Below, one piece after another: positions 51,662-60,302 of a stretch of 64,000 nt of DNA. The DNA is taken from the NCBI GenBank assembly GCA_963833605.1, contig CAWHYZ010000022.1, forward strand, positions 248,001 through 312,000, given 5' to 3'. Position 1 is the stretch's first letter; every line of letters starts with the position of its first letter. The position numbers were made by a program, and so were the translations under genes. A model generated the notes under the pieces. The model saw only the letters and a program-made list of their open reading frames with translations. It was not told where the DNA came from and made no database searches. The DNA is from JAFAXD01 sp963833605. GTDB lineage: Bacteria > Pseudomonadota > Alphaproteobacteria > Rhizobiales > Xanthobacteraceae.

Positions 51662-52885
51662 ATGCACAAGTTCATCGTCGGGCTTGCGAGCCTGGCGGCC
51701 GTGGCGTTGCCGGCGATCGCGCCAGCACATGCCCAAGGCACCGTGAAGATCGGCTTGATCATGACCTACTCGGGTCAGTTCGCCGACGTTGCCACCATGA
51801 TGGACAATGCCATCAAGCTCTACATGAAACAGCACGGCGACACCGTTGCCGGCAAGAAGATTGAACTGATCCGCAAGGATTCCGGTACTGGCGGGACCGC
51901 GCCCGACGTAGCGAAGCGCCTCGCCCAGGAACTCGCAGTGCGCGACAAGGTCGACATCATCGCCGGGTTCTCGCTGACGCCCGAAGCGCTGGCGGTCGCC
52001 GACGTTGTCACTGAAGCAAAGAAGCCGACCGTCATTACCAACGCGGCCACCGCCATCATCACCACCCGCTCGCCCTATTTCGTGCGCACCTCCGCGGCGC
52101 TGCCTCAACCGATCGGCACACTGGGCGCCTGGGCTGCCAAGAACGGCATCAAGCAGGCCTACACGATGGTGTCGGACTACGGGCCCGGAATTGATTCCGA
52201 AAATGCATTCCAGACAGCCTTCAAACAAGGCGGCGGTCAGATCATCGGCTCGGTGCGCTTTCCAGTCGCCAGCCCGGACTTCTCGGCCTTCGCCCAGCGC
52301 CTGAAGGACGCAAATTCCGAGGCCGTGTTCATCTTTGTACCGGGCGGCGAGCAGCCGGCGGCGCTCGGCAAAGCGCTGGCGGAACGCGGGATCACGCCGC
52401 AGACCATGAAGGTGCTGAGCAGCGGCGAGCTCACTAACGACGACGCCCTCAAGGGGTTGGGCAACGCGGCGCTTGGCATCGTCAGCGGGTGGACGTACGA
52501 CCACCGTCACAAATCCGCGCTCAACGCCGAGTTCGTGAAGGGCATGAACGAACTTCTTAACGGCCGCAACCCAGACCAGTTCGCGGTCAGCGCCTATGAC
52601 GGCATTCATTTGATCTACGAAGCGCTCAAGAAGACCAACGGCAATACCGACGGCGATGCACTGGTCAATGCCATGAAGGGCATGGCCTGGGAGAGCCCGC
52701 GCGGCCCGATCTCGATCGATCCGGAGACGCGCGACATCATCCAGACCATCTACCTGCGTCGGGTCGAGAACATTGGCGGTCAGCTTGGCAACGTCGAGTT
52801 CGACAAGGTCGAGAAGGTCAAGGATCCGGTGAAGGAGCGCATGAAGGCGGACGGCAAGCTCACGCCCGACGGCCTGGCGAAGTAG
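51662..52885 (+). CDS. livJ: LivJ-type ABC transporter substrate-binding protein
   Basis: This 407-residue periplasmic receptor has a signal peptide ending PAHAQ and opens GTVKIGLIMTYSGQFADVA. The VIAGFSLTPEALA-like loop and the AYTMVSDYGPGIDSEN segment fit the branched-chain/aromatic acid receptor group. The ATG at 51662 follows GGAGGATGAC. Permease and ATPase genes livH-M-G-F begin 375 bases downstream, so it is probably their cognate receptor. The ligand need not be a branched-chain amino acid; context suggests possibly an aromatic or small acid. Confidence 0.9.
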   Translation: MHKFIVGLASLAAVALPAIAPAHAQGTVKIGLIMTYSGQFADVATMMDNAIKLYMKQHGDTVAGKKIELIRKDSGTGGTAPDVAKRLAQELAVRDKVDIIAGFSLTPEALAVADVVTEAKKPTVITNAATAIITTRSPYFVRTSAALPQPIGTLGAWAAKNGIKQAYTMVSDYGPGIDSENAFQTAFKQGGGQIIGSVRFPVASPDFSAFAQRLKDANSEAVFIFVPGGEQPAALGKALAERGITPQTMKVLSSGELTNDDALKGLGNAALGIVSGWTYDHRHKSALNAEFVKGMNELLNGRNPDQFAVSAYDGIHLIYEALKKTNGNTDGDALVNAMKGMAWESPRGPISIDPETRDIIQTIYLRRVENIGGQLGNVEFDKVEKVKDPVKERMKADGKLTPDGLAK

Positions 52886-52904
52886 CGCCGGCGGAGCGCG
52901 CCCT

Positions 52905-53020
52905 GTTCCCTCCCTCGCGCAACGGGGGAGGGTGGCGAGCAGCGTACATTGCGTGCCGGGCGGGGGACCTACCCCCGCTCGCTGCGTTCGCGACCCTCCC
53001 CGTTCCTGGGAGGATGGAGC
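52905..53020. repeat. CCCTCCC/GGGAGGG intergenic repeat
   Basis: The 375-bp gap between livJ and livH contains CCCTCCCTCGCGCAACGGGG and, at its other end, CGACCCTCCCCGTTCCTGGG, an inverted pair around GGTGGCGAGC and GCTCGCTGCG. It resembles the mosaic repeat at 21580-21723. It can fold strongly and may reduce read-through from livJ to the permease genes. The remainder of the gap, to 53260, shows no gene. Confidence 0.6.
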
Positions 53021-53260
53021 GGCGGGCCGCGACCGTGGACCGCACCGAGCTCTCGCGCTAATGCCGATTTACAACTTCAAATAGCCTGTGGAGCCAACCA
53101 GCGCGACGTGTTCGCGCTTGAGTTCGGTTCACTTCTGTATGTTTAATGAACGCAGCGCCGGCCTGGTCGGGCTTTGCGCAAAAAGCGCGCTTGGGTACCA
53201 CCAGGCGACCGGTCGGGGGACGCAGGTGAGTAACTCGTCAGCATTGCAGAGGGTGTTGTC

Positions 53261-54127
53261 GTGATTGCCCGGCACATCAGCCTGCTGTTCGACGGCTTCG
53301 CCTACGGGATGCTGCTGTTCGTGCTCTCGGTCGGGCTGTCGGTGACGCTCGGGATGATGAATTTCGTCAACCTGGCCCATGGCACCTTCGCGATGATCGG
53401 CGGCTACACCACCGTGATGCTGATGCGCTCGGCGGGTTGGCCGTTCTTCGCAACGTTGCCGGTGGCCTTCGTCGGCGCCGCCGCGGCGAGCGTGGTGCTC
53501 GAGCGCATCCTCTATCGCCGCATGTATCGGGCGAGCGATCTCGACCAGTCGCTGCTGACGATCGGGATCGTGTTCGTTTCGATCGCGGCGGCGGCCTACT
53601 TGTTCGGCACCGGTCAGCAGCCGGTGCAAGTGCCGGATTATCTGCGCGGCCGCATCGAGGTCGGCGATTTCAGCTTCGGCGTGTACCGGTTGTTCCTGGT
53701 GGCGGCGGCGCTGCTGATCACAGCGCTGCTCGTGCTCGGCCTCGAATTTACCCGCTTCGGGGCGCGGGTGCGCGCCTGCGTCGACAACCAGCGCATGGCG
53801 CGCGGACTCGGCCTCAACGTCGATGCGGTGTTTTCCGCGACCTTCGCGCTCGGCAGCGGCCTCGCCGGGCTCGGCGGCGCGCTCGGCATCGAGATCGTCG
53901 GGCTCGATCCTAATTTCGCGTTCAAATACCTGGTCTACATGCTGATCGTGGTCGCGGTCGGCGGCCTCGCCTCGATCCGCGGCGCGTTCGTGACCGCCGC
54001 GATGCTTGGCGTCATCGATATTGTCAGCAAATACTACGTGCCGGAGATCGGCGCGTTCGTGCTCTACTTCGTCATGGTCAGTTTTCTGGTCTGGCGTCCC
54101 GCCGGCCTGTTCGTGAGGCGCGCATGA
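53261..54127 (+). CDS. livH: Branched-chain amino acid-type ABC permease LivH
   Basis: This 288-residue permease has eight or so helices and the LivH landmarks LGMMNFVNLAHGTFAMIGGY near residue 30 and FALGSGLAGLGGALGIE near 195. The start is a GTG at 53261 after AGAGGG. Its stop overlaps the livM ATG in ATGA. It forms the membrane channel with LivM for periplasm-to-cytoplasm import. Confidence 0.9.
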   Translation: MIARHISLLFDGFAYGMLLFVLSVGLSVTLGMMNFVNLAHGTFAMIGGYTTVMLMRSAGWPFFATLPVAFVGAAAASVVLERILYRRMYRASDLDQSLLTIGIVFVSIAAAAYLFGTGQQPVQVPDYLRGRIEVGDFSFGVYRLFLVAAALLITALLVLGLEFTRFGARVRACVDNQRMARGLGLNVDAVFSATFALGSGLAGLGGALGIEIVGLDPNFAFKYLVYMLIVVAVGGLASIRGAFVTAAMLGVIDIVSKYYVPEIGAFVLYFVMVSFLVWRPAGLFVRRA

Positions 54128-55128
54128 GCGTCACCACCGCGCCGGCACTGAGCGCGTTCGAGCCGCGCGAGCTGCTGCGTGCCCAAGTCAAATGGCGCTG
54201 GCTGGAAACCCTGTTCTGGCTCGCGGCCCTGCTACCCTACGTGCTGGCCCCGACCTACCTGGTGCTGGCAAGCCAGATCGCGATCGCGGCGTTGTTTGCG
54301 CTCTCGCTCGATCTCATCGTCGGTTACAGCGGCCTCGTTTCGCTCGGGCACGCGGCGTTCTTCGGATTCGGCGCCTACACCGCGGGATTGCTCGCAAAGT
54401 ACGGCTGGGGCGAGCCACTCACAGGCCTGTTGGCGGCCGGTTGCGCGGCCATGCTGCTCGGGTATCTCACGAGCTTCATCATCGTGCGCATCAGCCATTT
54501 TGCGCTCATCATGGTGACGCTCGGTCTTTGCCTGCTGCTCTATGAGATCGCCAACAAGATGCATTGGCTGACCGGCGGAGACGACGGCCTGCAGGGCGTG
54601 CGGATGTGGCCGCTGCTCGGCGAGTTCCGCTTCGATCTCTACGGCCGCACCGCCTATGGCTATTCGCTGATCGTACTGTTCGTCTCGTTCCTGGTTCTGC
54701 GCCGGCTGATCAATTCGCCATTCGGCCTCTCGCTGCGTGGAATTCGCGAAAATGCGCGCCGCATGCCGGCGATCGGTTCGCCGAGCAGCAACCGCATCCG
54801 CACCGTCTATGTGATCTCGGCGACGTTCGCCGGGCTCGCCGGCGGGCTGTTGGCGCAGACGACCGAATTCGTCGCGCTCGATGCACTGAGCTTCCAGCGT
54901 TCGGCTGAAGTGCTGGTGATGCTGGTGCTGGGCGGCGCCGGCCGGCTCTATGGCGGGATCGTCGGCGCGCTCATCTTCATGGTCGCGCGCGATCAGCTGG
55001 CCGACATGAATCCGCAATACTGGTACTTCTGGCTCGGCTTGTTGTTGATCGCCGTCATCATCTTTCTGCCCAACGGTATTTTGGGCGGCTGTGCGCACCT
55101 GCTGGCGCGCTGGCGGGGGCGTGCGTGA
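54124..55128 (+). CDS. livM: Branched-chain amino acid-type ABC permease LivM
   Basis: This 334-residue polytopic permease has ALFALSLDLIVGYSGLVSLGHAAFFG near residue 60 and ATFAGLAGGLLAQTTEF near 235, the LivM signatures. It overlaps livH by 4 bases and its stop overlaps the livG GTG start by 3 bases. It is the second half of the transmembrane heterodimer. Confidence 0.92.
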   Translation: MSVTTAPALSAFEPRELLRAQVKWRWLETLFWLAALLPYVLAPTYLVLASQIAIAALFALSLDLIVGYSGLVSLGHAAFFGFGAYTAGLLAKYGWGEPLTGLLAAGCAAMLLGYLTSFIIVRISHFALIMVTLGLCLLLYEIANKMHWLTGGDDGLQGVRMWPLLGEFRFDLYGRTAYGYSLIVLFVSFLVLRRLINSPFGLSLRGIRENARRMPAIGSPSSNRIRTVYVISATFAGLAGGLLAQTTEFVALDALSFQRSAEVLVMLVLGGAGRLYGGIVGALIFMVARDQLADMNPQYWYFWLGLLLIAVIIFLPNGILGGCAHLLARWRGRA

Positions 55129-55893
55129 CGGCGCCGGCGAACGGTCCCATACTGGCCACGCGCGGCCTCGACAAGAACTTCGGCTCGCTCATCGTCGCGC
55201 GCTCCATTGCGCTGTCGCTCCCGCTCGGCGCACGCTACGCGCTGATCGGCCCCAACGGCGCCGGCAAGACTACGCTGATCAACCTGATCACCGGCATGGT
55301 GCGGCCGGACGGGGGCCAGATCCTGCTCGACGGCGAAGACATCACCGGCCTCGATCCCGCCATGCGGGTCAAGCGCGGGCTGGTGCGCACCTTCCAGATC
55401 AATACGCTGTTTCCGAACCTGAGCGCGCTCGAGGCGGTCACGCTCGCGGTCTGCGAGCGGCGCGGCGAAGCCGGCACCTGGTGGCGCAGCCTTCCGACCT
55501 ACAATGCGGCGATCGAGGAGGCCTACCGTATTTTGCAGACCCTGATGCTCGCGGGCGATTGTGAGCGGCCGACCCGGCAGCTCGCCTACGGGCAGCAGCG
55601 GCTGCTGGAGATCGCGCTCGCGCTCGCCGCGCGCCCCAAGGTGCTGCTGCTCGATGAACCGGCGGCCGGGGTGCCGAAAGACGAAAGCGGCGAGTTGTTC
55701 AAGGCGGTGGCGGGGATTTCATCCGACATCACGGTGCTGTTCATCGAGCACGACATGGAACTCGTGTTCCGCTTCGCGACCCGTATCATCGTGATGGTCT
55801 CGGGCGCGATCCTCACCGAGGGCACGCCCGAGGAGATCGCCTCCGACCAGCGCGTGCGTGACGTTCTATCTGGGGCAGGCGCACCATGGCTGA
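55125..55893 (+). CDS. livG: Liv-type ABC ATPase LivG, with apparent +1 frameshift near the 3' end
   Basis: This ATPase has Walker A GPNGAGKTT (about residue 42), a Q-loop TFQINTLFP, signature-region LAYGQQRLLEIAL, Walker B LLLDEPAAG and the H-loop FIEHDMELVF. The start is GTG at 55125. LivG proteins normally end in RVRxVYLGxxxx. Here RVRDV is followed by LSGAGAPW in frame, but one base later the sequence reads YLGQAHHG and a TGA at 55891-55893. The extra base, near 55866, would shift the true ending. The unbroken frame runs to 56222, deep into livF, and looks like a consequence of the shift. Confidence 0.8.
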
Positions 55894-56611
55894 GGCGCTG
55901 CTGGCACTTCGCGACGTCCGCGCCGGCTACGGCGACTCGGTCGTGCTCGACAACGTCGAACTCGAACTGCCCGAGAGCGGCAGCCTGGCGGTGCTCGGCC
56001 GCAACGGCGTCGGCAAATCGACGCTGTTTCTCACCATCATGGGCTACACGACGTTCCGTCGCGGCACTATCTCCTGGCGCGGCCGCGACATCACGCGGCT
56101 CACGCCGCATCGGCGCGCGCTCCTGGGCGTCGGCTGGGTGGCGCAGGAACGCGAGATCTTTCCTTCGCTCACTGTCGAGGAGAATCTCACCGTCGCGGCG
56201 CGACCAGGACCGTGGGATCTGACGCGCGTCAACGATCTGTTTCCGCGCCTGGCCGAGCGCCGGCGCAACATGGGCAACCAGCTCTCCGGCGGCGAGCAGC
56301 AGATGCTGGCAATCGCCCGCGCCCTGATGACCAATCCGGCGCTGCTGCTGCTCGACGAACCGCTCGAGGGACTTGCGCCGATCATCGTCGAGGAGCTTAC
56401 CGCCGCGATCCGCCGCATGATCGAGGCGAGCGGGACCGCCATCATTTTGGCCGAACAGCACGCCGAAATCGCCCTCTCGCTCACCCGCGACGTTCTGGTG
56501 CTGGAGCGCGGCGCGATCGTTTATCGCGGGCGCTCCGATGCTATGCTGCGGGACGCCGCGGCGCTCGACCAGTTCATCGGCCTGCGCCTGACAGAGCGGG
56601 TAAAGGTCTAA
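55886..56611 (+). CDS. livF: Liv-type ABC ATPase LivF
   Basis: This 241-residue ATPase has Walker A GRNGVGKST, signature LSGGEQQMLAIARAL, Walker B LLLLDEPLEGLAP and H-loop ILAEQHAEIAL. The ATG at 55886 overlaps the reconstructed livG stop by 8 bases. It closes the livH-M-G-F operon and pairs with LivG to power import. Confidence 0.93.
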   Translation: MAEALLALRDVRAGYGDSVVLDNVELELPESGSLAVLGRNGVGKSTLFLTIMGYTTFRRGTISWRGRDITRLTPHRRALLGVGWVAQEREIFPSLTVEENLTVAARPGPWDLTRVNDLFPRLAERRRNMGNQLSGGEQQMLAIARALMTNPALLLLDEPLEGLAPIIVEELTAAIRRMIEASGTAIILAEQHAEIALSLTRDVLVLERGAIVYRGRSDAMLRDAAALDQFIGLRLTERVKV

Positions 56612-56645
56612 TTTTGTCGCATCGTCTACGGAAAACCGGAGACCA

Positions 56646-56666
56646 CCCTCGGGTCAAGCCCGAGGG
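56646..56666. repeat. CCCTCGGG hairpin between livF and MetE-like gene
   Basis: An 8-bp stem, CCCTCGGG (56646-56653) with CCCGAGGG (56659-56666), encloses a 5-base loop and is followed within 5 bases by TTTTCC. It is a common rhizobial palindrome that could act as a weak terminator of the liv transcript. Confidence 0.5.
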
Positions 56667-56699
56667 CAGCTTTTCCGGAAAACGCTTTTAGGAGGAACC

Positions 56700-57872
56700 A
56701 TGCACAGCACCGACCGGATCCTCACCACCCACGCCGGCAGCCTGCCGCGGCCGCACGATGTCGTCGACATGGTGCGGGCACGTTCCCGTGGCGACAAGCG
56801 CAACGATGCGGCCGACGCGGCCCGTCTGCGCGACGCCGTGGCCGGCGTCGTGCGCAAACAGGCCGAGATCGGGATCGATATCATCGACGACGGCGAGTTC
56901 GGCAAGCCGAGCTTCGTGACTTATGTACGCGAGCGGCTCGGGGGACTGAGCGAGATCGGCGGCGAGCGCACCAATCCATGGGGCGGTTCGCGCGACGCGC
57001 AGGCGTTTCCCGACTTCTATCGCAAACAGGCGGCGAACTCGATGGGCCGCCAGCCGCTGATCGGCGCCTCTGCGCCGATCACCTACACGGGTGGTGCCGC
57101 GCTCAAGACCGACCTCGACAACTTGAAGGCGGCGATGACGGGCCTCGATGTCGCCGGCGCGTTCGTGCCGTCGATCTCGCCGGCCAACATCGAGAACTGG
57201 AACGAAAACCGCTACTACCGCAGCGGCGAGGAATATCTCACGGCCATCTGCGATGCCATGCACGAGGAGTACAAGACGATCGTCGACGCCGGCTTCTACC
57301 TGCAGATCGACGATCCGCGGCTGGTGACCTATTACATGATGCGTCCCGACGCCTCGGTCGCCGAGTGCCGCAAGTGGGCGCAGGTGCGGGTCGAGGCGCT
57401 CAACTACGCGCTGCGCGGCATTGCACCCGAGAAGGTGCGCTACCACACCTGCTACAGCATCAACATGGGCCCGCGCCTGCACGACATGCAGGCCAAGGAC
57501 ATCGTCGATGTGATCCTGAACATCAACGCCGGGGCGTTTTCGTTCGAGGGCTCGAACCCGCGCCACGAGCACGAATGGTCGGTGTGGTGCGAGGCCAAGA
57601 AACGCCCCGACACCGTGCTGATCCCGGGTGTCGTCACCCACTGCTCGGTACTGGTCGAGCATCCCGAGCTCGTCGCCGAGCGTATCGTCAAATATGCCAA
57701 AGCGGTCGGACGCGAAAACGTGATCGCCGGCTCGGACTGCGGGTTTGCGACCTTCGCGGGGTCCGACGAGATCGATCCGGCGATCGCCTGGGCCAAGCTC
57801 GCGGCACTGGTCGAGGGCGCCAAGATTGCAAGCAAACGCCTGTGGGGGACGCGCGCGAGCGCGGCCGCGTAG
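56700..57872 (+). CDS. MetE-like methyl/alkyl transferase family protein
   Basis: This 390-residue protein of the MetE C-domain family opens RILTTHAGSLPRP, and carries the zinc set His-x-Cys in YHTCYS near residue 258, Glu in FSFEGSN near 281 and Cys in GSDCGFATF near 347. GGAGGAACC precedes the ATG. The single-domain size and the RILTTHAGSLPRP start are shared by many alphaproteobacterial proteins grouped with methionine synthase II and epoxyalkane:coenzyme M transferase. It is 88 bases after livF and may use the imported substrate. It differs markedly from the protein at 36200. Confidence 0.85.
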   Translation: MHSTDRILTTHAGSLPRPHDVVDMVRARSRGDKRNDAADAARLRDAVAGVVRKQAEIGIDIIDDGEFGKPSFVTYVRERLGGLSEIGGERTNPWGGSRDAQAFPDFYRKQAANSMGRQPLIGASAPITYTGGAALKTDLDNLKAAMTGLDVAGAFVPSISPANIENWNENRYYRSGEEYLTAICDAMHEEYKTIVDAGFYLQIDDPRLVTYYMMRPDASVAECRKWAQVRVEALNYALRGIAPEKVRYHTCYSINMGPRLHDMQAKDIVDVILNINAGAFSFEGSNPRHEHEWSVWCEAKKRPDTVLIPGVVTHCSVLVEHPELVAERIVKYAKAVGRENVIAGSDCGFATFAGSDEIDPAIAWAKLAALVEGAKIASKRLWGTRASAAA

Positions 57873-57875
57873 CCG

Positions 57876-57960
57876 CGTAGGATGGGTTGAGCGCCAGCGA
57901 AACCCATCATTATGATCGTGCCACCGCGATGGGTTTCGCGTTGCTCAACCCATCCTACGA
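57876..57960. repeat. GGATGGGTT palindromic intergenic repeat, copy 2
   Basis: This is the same unit as at 21101-21194: GTAGGATGGGTTGAGCGCCAG with CGAAACCCATC, a 22-base centre, GATGGGTTTCGCG and CTCAACCCATCCTACGA. Arms pair throughout. It fills the gap between the MetE-like gene and the DUF4031 gene. Confidence 0.75.
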
Positions 57961-57972
57961 GCCACGAGACAC

Positions 57973-58245
57973 ATGGCGGTCTATGTCGACAGCGCGATTT
58001 GGACCTGGTCGGGGTGCCGCTGGTGCCACCTGCTGGGCGACGACATCGACGAACTGCATCGCTTTGCCGCGCTGCTCGGGATCAAGCGCACATCGTTCCA
58101 GTGCGCGCCGAAGGCGACGACGCCGCATTACGACCTCACGGCGTTCGAGCGCGACCGCGCCATCAGGCTCGGCGCCATCGTGTGCAATCGGGAAGAAATC
58201 GTGATCGTGAGCCGGCGGGCGCGGGCGCAGCGGTGCGCGGAATAG
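57973..58245 (+). CDS. DUF4031 protein
   Basis: This 90-residue protein opens MAVYVDSAIWTWSGCRWCHLLGDDIDELHRFA, and ends with GAIVCNREEI, a DUF4031 pattern. The paired Cys/His content (CRWCH, HRFA, HYDL) suggests metal or nucleic-acid contact, but function is unknown. It is placed directly after the palindromic repeat and upstream of the porin gene. Confidence 0.8.
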   Translation: MAVYVDSAIWTWSGCRWCHLLGDDIDELHRFAALLGIKRTSFQCAPKATTPHYDLTAFERDRAIRLGAIVCNREEIVIVSRRARAQRCAE

Positions 58246-58401
58246 CTCGAATCAATCAAATTCAGCGCGATCGTGCGTCGTTGGTCATGAATTGTTGCAG
58301 CATTGCAACACGCAGCGGAATTGTAGCGGTGGAGCGCGATTGCCCCGGTGCGCCGAAGGGGCTTGGTCTCTAAAATGCGCCGCCTTGGGATGGGGGAAGC
58401 T

Positions 58402-59208
58402 ATGCAGCGCATCGCGTTGATGACCGCAAGCGCGCTTGGGATCGCGTTCGCGCAGGCGGCGGTAGCGGCCGACTTGCCGGTGGCGCCCGTCGCCCCGCTT
58501 GCGCCGATCGTCGTCGGTTACAACTGGAGCGGCTACTACCTCGGCGCCAATCTCGGCTGGTCGAATGCCCGGTCCAACATCTCGTGGTCTCCCAATTCGG
58601 CTGGTTTCGTCGATGCCGCGGCCATCGCCTCAGCTTCGAACAACCGGCTCACGTCGAACAGCGCCACTGGCGGCATTCAGACCGGTTACAATTGGCAATG
58701 GGGCAACGTCGTCGCCGGCCTCGAGGCGGACATCAGCTTCATGTCCAACAACGTGAACCTGTCGGTCGCCCCGCTCCCGCTGCCGGCGTTCGGCACCACA
58801 TCGCTCTCCGAATCGGCCAGGCTCAGTTGGCTGGCGACCGTGCGCCCCCGGCTCGGGTACGCGTGGGACAACTGGCTGCTGTACGTCACCGGCGGCTGGG
58901 CCCTCGGCAAGGTCGTGTTCGCGGACGCGCTGCAGTCGAGTGTCGGCAGCTTCATCGGCACGTCAACGTCCACGGATGCCAGCGGCTGGACCGTTGGTGC
59001 CGGCTTCGAATACGGGCTGGTCAGCGGCTGGTCGCTGAAGGCCGAGTACCTGTACACGAGCCTGGGCTCGGTGAACGCCTTGGTGGGACCGGGCTCCACC
59101 ACGGTCGCCGTCGTCAATACCAGCCACACCATGGTCGACCAGATCGCCCGCATCGGCTTCAATTTCCGGTTCGGCGGCGAGCGCGAAGTGGTGGTGCGGT
59201 ATCCGTAG
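58402..59208 (+). CDS. Outer-membrane beta-barrel protein (Omp25/31 type)
   Basis: This 268-residue OMP_b-brl protein has a signal peptide ending AAVAADLPV, the family start GYNWSGYYLGANLGWSN, repeated amphipathic strands (GLEADISF, LSWLATVRPRLGYA), WSLKAEYLYTS and a C-terminal IGFNFRFGG. The ATG at 58402 follows GGGGGAAGCT; the frame to 58348 is an extension. Relatives are abundant porin-like or OmpA-family barrels of the rhizobial and Brucella envelope. Confidence 0.9.
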   Translation: MQRIALMTASALGIAFAQAAVAADLPVAPVAPLAPIVVGYNWSGYYLGANLGWSNARSNISWSPNSAGFVDAAAIASASNNRLTSNSATGGIQTGYNWQWGNVVAGLEADISFMSNNVNLSVAPLPLPAFGTTSLSESARLSWLATVRPRLGYAWDNWLLYVTGGWALGKVVFADALQSSVGSFIGTSTSTDASGWTVGAGFEYGLVSGWSLKAEYLYTSLGSVNALVGPGSTTVAVVNTSHTMVDQIARIGFNFRFGGEREVVVRYP

Positions 59209-59224
59209 CGTGTCTTCTTACCTA

Positions 59225-59360
59225 CCCCCGCGGTGTCATCACCCGCGCAAGCGGGTGATCCAATAATCCAGGACCAACAGGTTTGCTGCGGCGTACTGGG
59301 TCGCCCGCTTTCGGGTCGATCGCTTCGCGCTCGACCTTCGCGGGCGATGACACGTGGGGT
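59225..59360. repeat. GTCATCACCCGC intergenic repeat
   Basis: The 180-bp gap between the porin and the convergent binding-protein gene contains GTGTCATCACCCGC and GCGGGTGATCC (59232-59263, a hairpin), and CGGGTCGATCGCTTCGCGCTC near 59320, ending CGCGGGCGATGACACG. A related hairpin lies at 23886-23911. It may act as a bidirectional terminator. Confidence 0.6.
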
Positions 59361-59388
59361 TGGGTTGAAGAGAACCCTACGCTGACCC

Positions 59389-60264
59389 TCACCCCGCGCT
59401 GGTCATGATCGAGCTTTCGTACTTCTTGGTGCCCATGCCGGCGTCGGCGAAGATGCCGTGGTCGGCGATCCACTTGAAGGTCTCGTCGAACACGTCCTTG
59501 GTGTAGGGCTCGAACACCAGCCGCTCGCCCGGCCCCCAGCGCCGCGTGTCCATCATGGTGTGATAACGCGCGGGAAATTCCTTCTTGTAGTAGTGGGTGT
59601 AGCGATCCGGCCGCAGGTCGATGTCGCGCTGCGCGCGCTTGAGCGCGCGGAAGAACTTGCGCACGTCCTCGGGATCGGGATTGCCGGTGATCATGGTGGT
59701 GATCATGAAGGTGGCATCGATGATTTTGCGGAACCCGAGCTGCTCGGCGAAATAATAGGGCCCGCTGAACAGCGTGCAGGCCGGAACTTTGCTGTCGATC
59801 AGCAATTCCATGCGGCGGAACAGCATGCCGTCGTTGAACGACAGGTTGATCTTGTCGGCCGGCATGTATTGCTCGAGCGCCTGGATGGTGGCGTAGTGGC
59901 TGCCCGACTGGTAGCCGACCGAGATCGGCACGTTGGCGAGGTCTTCGGGGTTCTTGACCGGCGAATTTGCCGGCACGAACACGCCCGCCGGCGATACGGA
60001 ATAGACGTCCGAATAGAGCTTGCCGTGGCCGGTCGATGCCGCGACCCCGACCGTCCAATGGCAGGCGCAGCTGATATCGGAGGTACGGCCCTTCTCGAAC
60101 GACTGGTAGGCGCCGGTCTTGTTGCCCTGGTCGTGGATCTTGCCGTCGGTCTTCTGCACTTCCTCCTGGAAGATGTAGTCGAGGCCCTCATCTTTGAAGT
60201 AGCCCTTCTCCTCGGCGACCCATTCCTGCAGCCGGAAGTGCGGCTGGATCACGAATTTTGGCAT
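59389..60264 (-). CDS. NMT1/THI5-like substrate-binding-fold protein without a signal peptide
   Basis: This 291-residue protein opens MPKFVIQPHFRLQEWVAEEKGYFKDEG, a start used by NMT1/THI5/TauA-type binding folds, with FRKIIDATFMITTMITGNP later. The ATG at 60264 follows GGGAGGACATC and gives no signal peptide, which suggests a cytoplasmic protein. It could be an enzyme of the same fold, such as a decarboxylase or pyrimidine synthase, or a ligand-binding protein. It is downstream of a GntR gene on the same strand. Confidence 0.75.
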   Translation of the reverse strand: MPKFVIQPHFRLQEWVAEEKGYFKDEGLDYIFQEEVQKTDGKIHDQGNKTGAYQSFEKGRTSDISCACHWTVGVAASTGHGKLYSDVYSVSPAGVFVPANSPVKNPEDLANVPISVGYQSGSHYATIQALEQYMPADKINLSFNDGMLFRRMELLIDSKVPACTLFSGPYYFAEQLGFRKIIDATFMITTMITGNPDPEDVRKFFRALKRAQRDIDLRPDRYTHYYKKEFPARYHTMMDTRRWGPGERLVFEPYTKDVFDETFKWIADHGIFADAGMGTKKYESSIMTSAG

Positions 60265-60302
60265 GATGTCCTCCCTGCTGGTATTTGCTGTTCGTCTTGG
60301 GC

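Noticed and set aside
51077..52609. A 510-codon minus-strand frame opposite livJ
   Set aside because: It crosses two well-supported genes and has no recognisable domain.
56612..56699. A possible SAM or cobalamin riboswitch before the MetE-like gene
   Set aside because: The 88-base gap has only a single common palindromic hairpin and lacks any riboswitch core.
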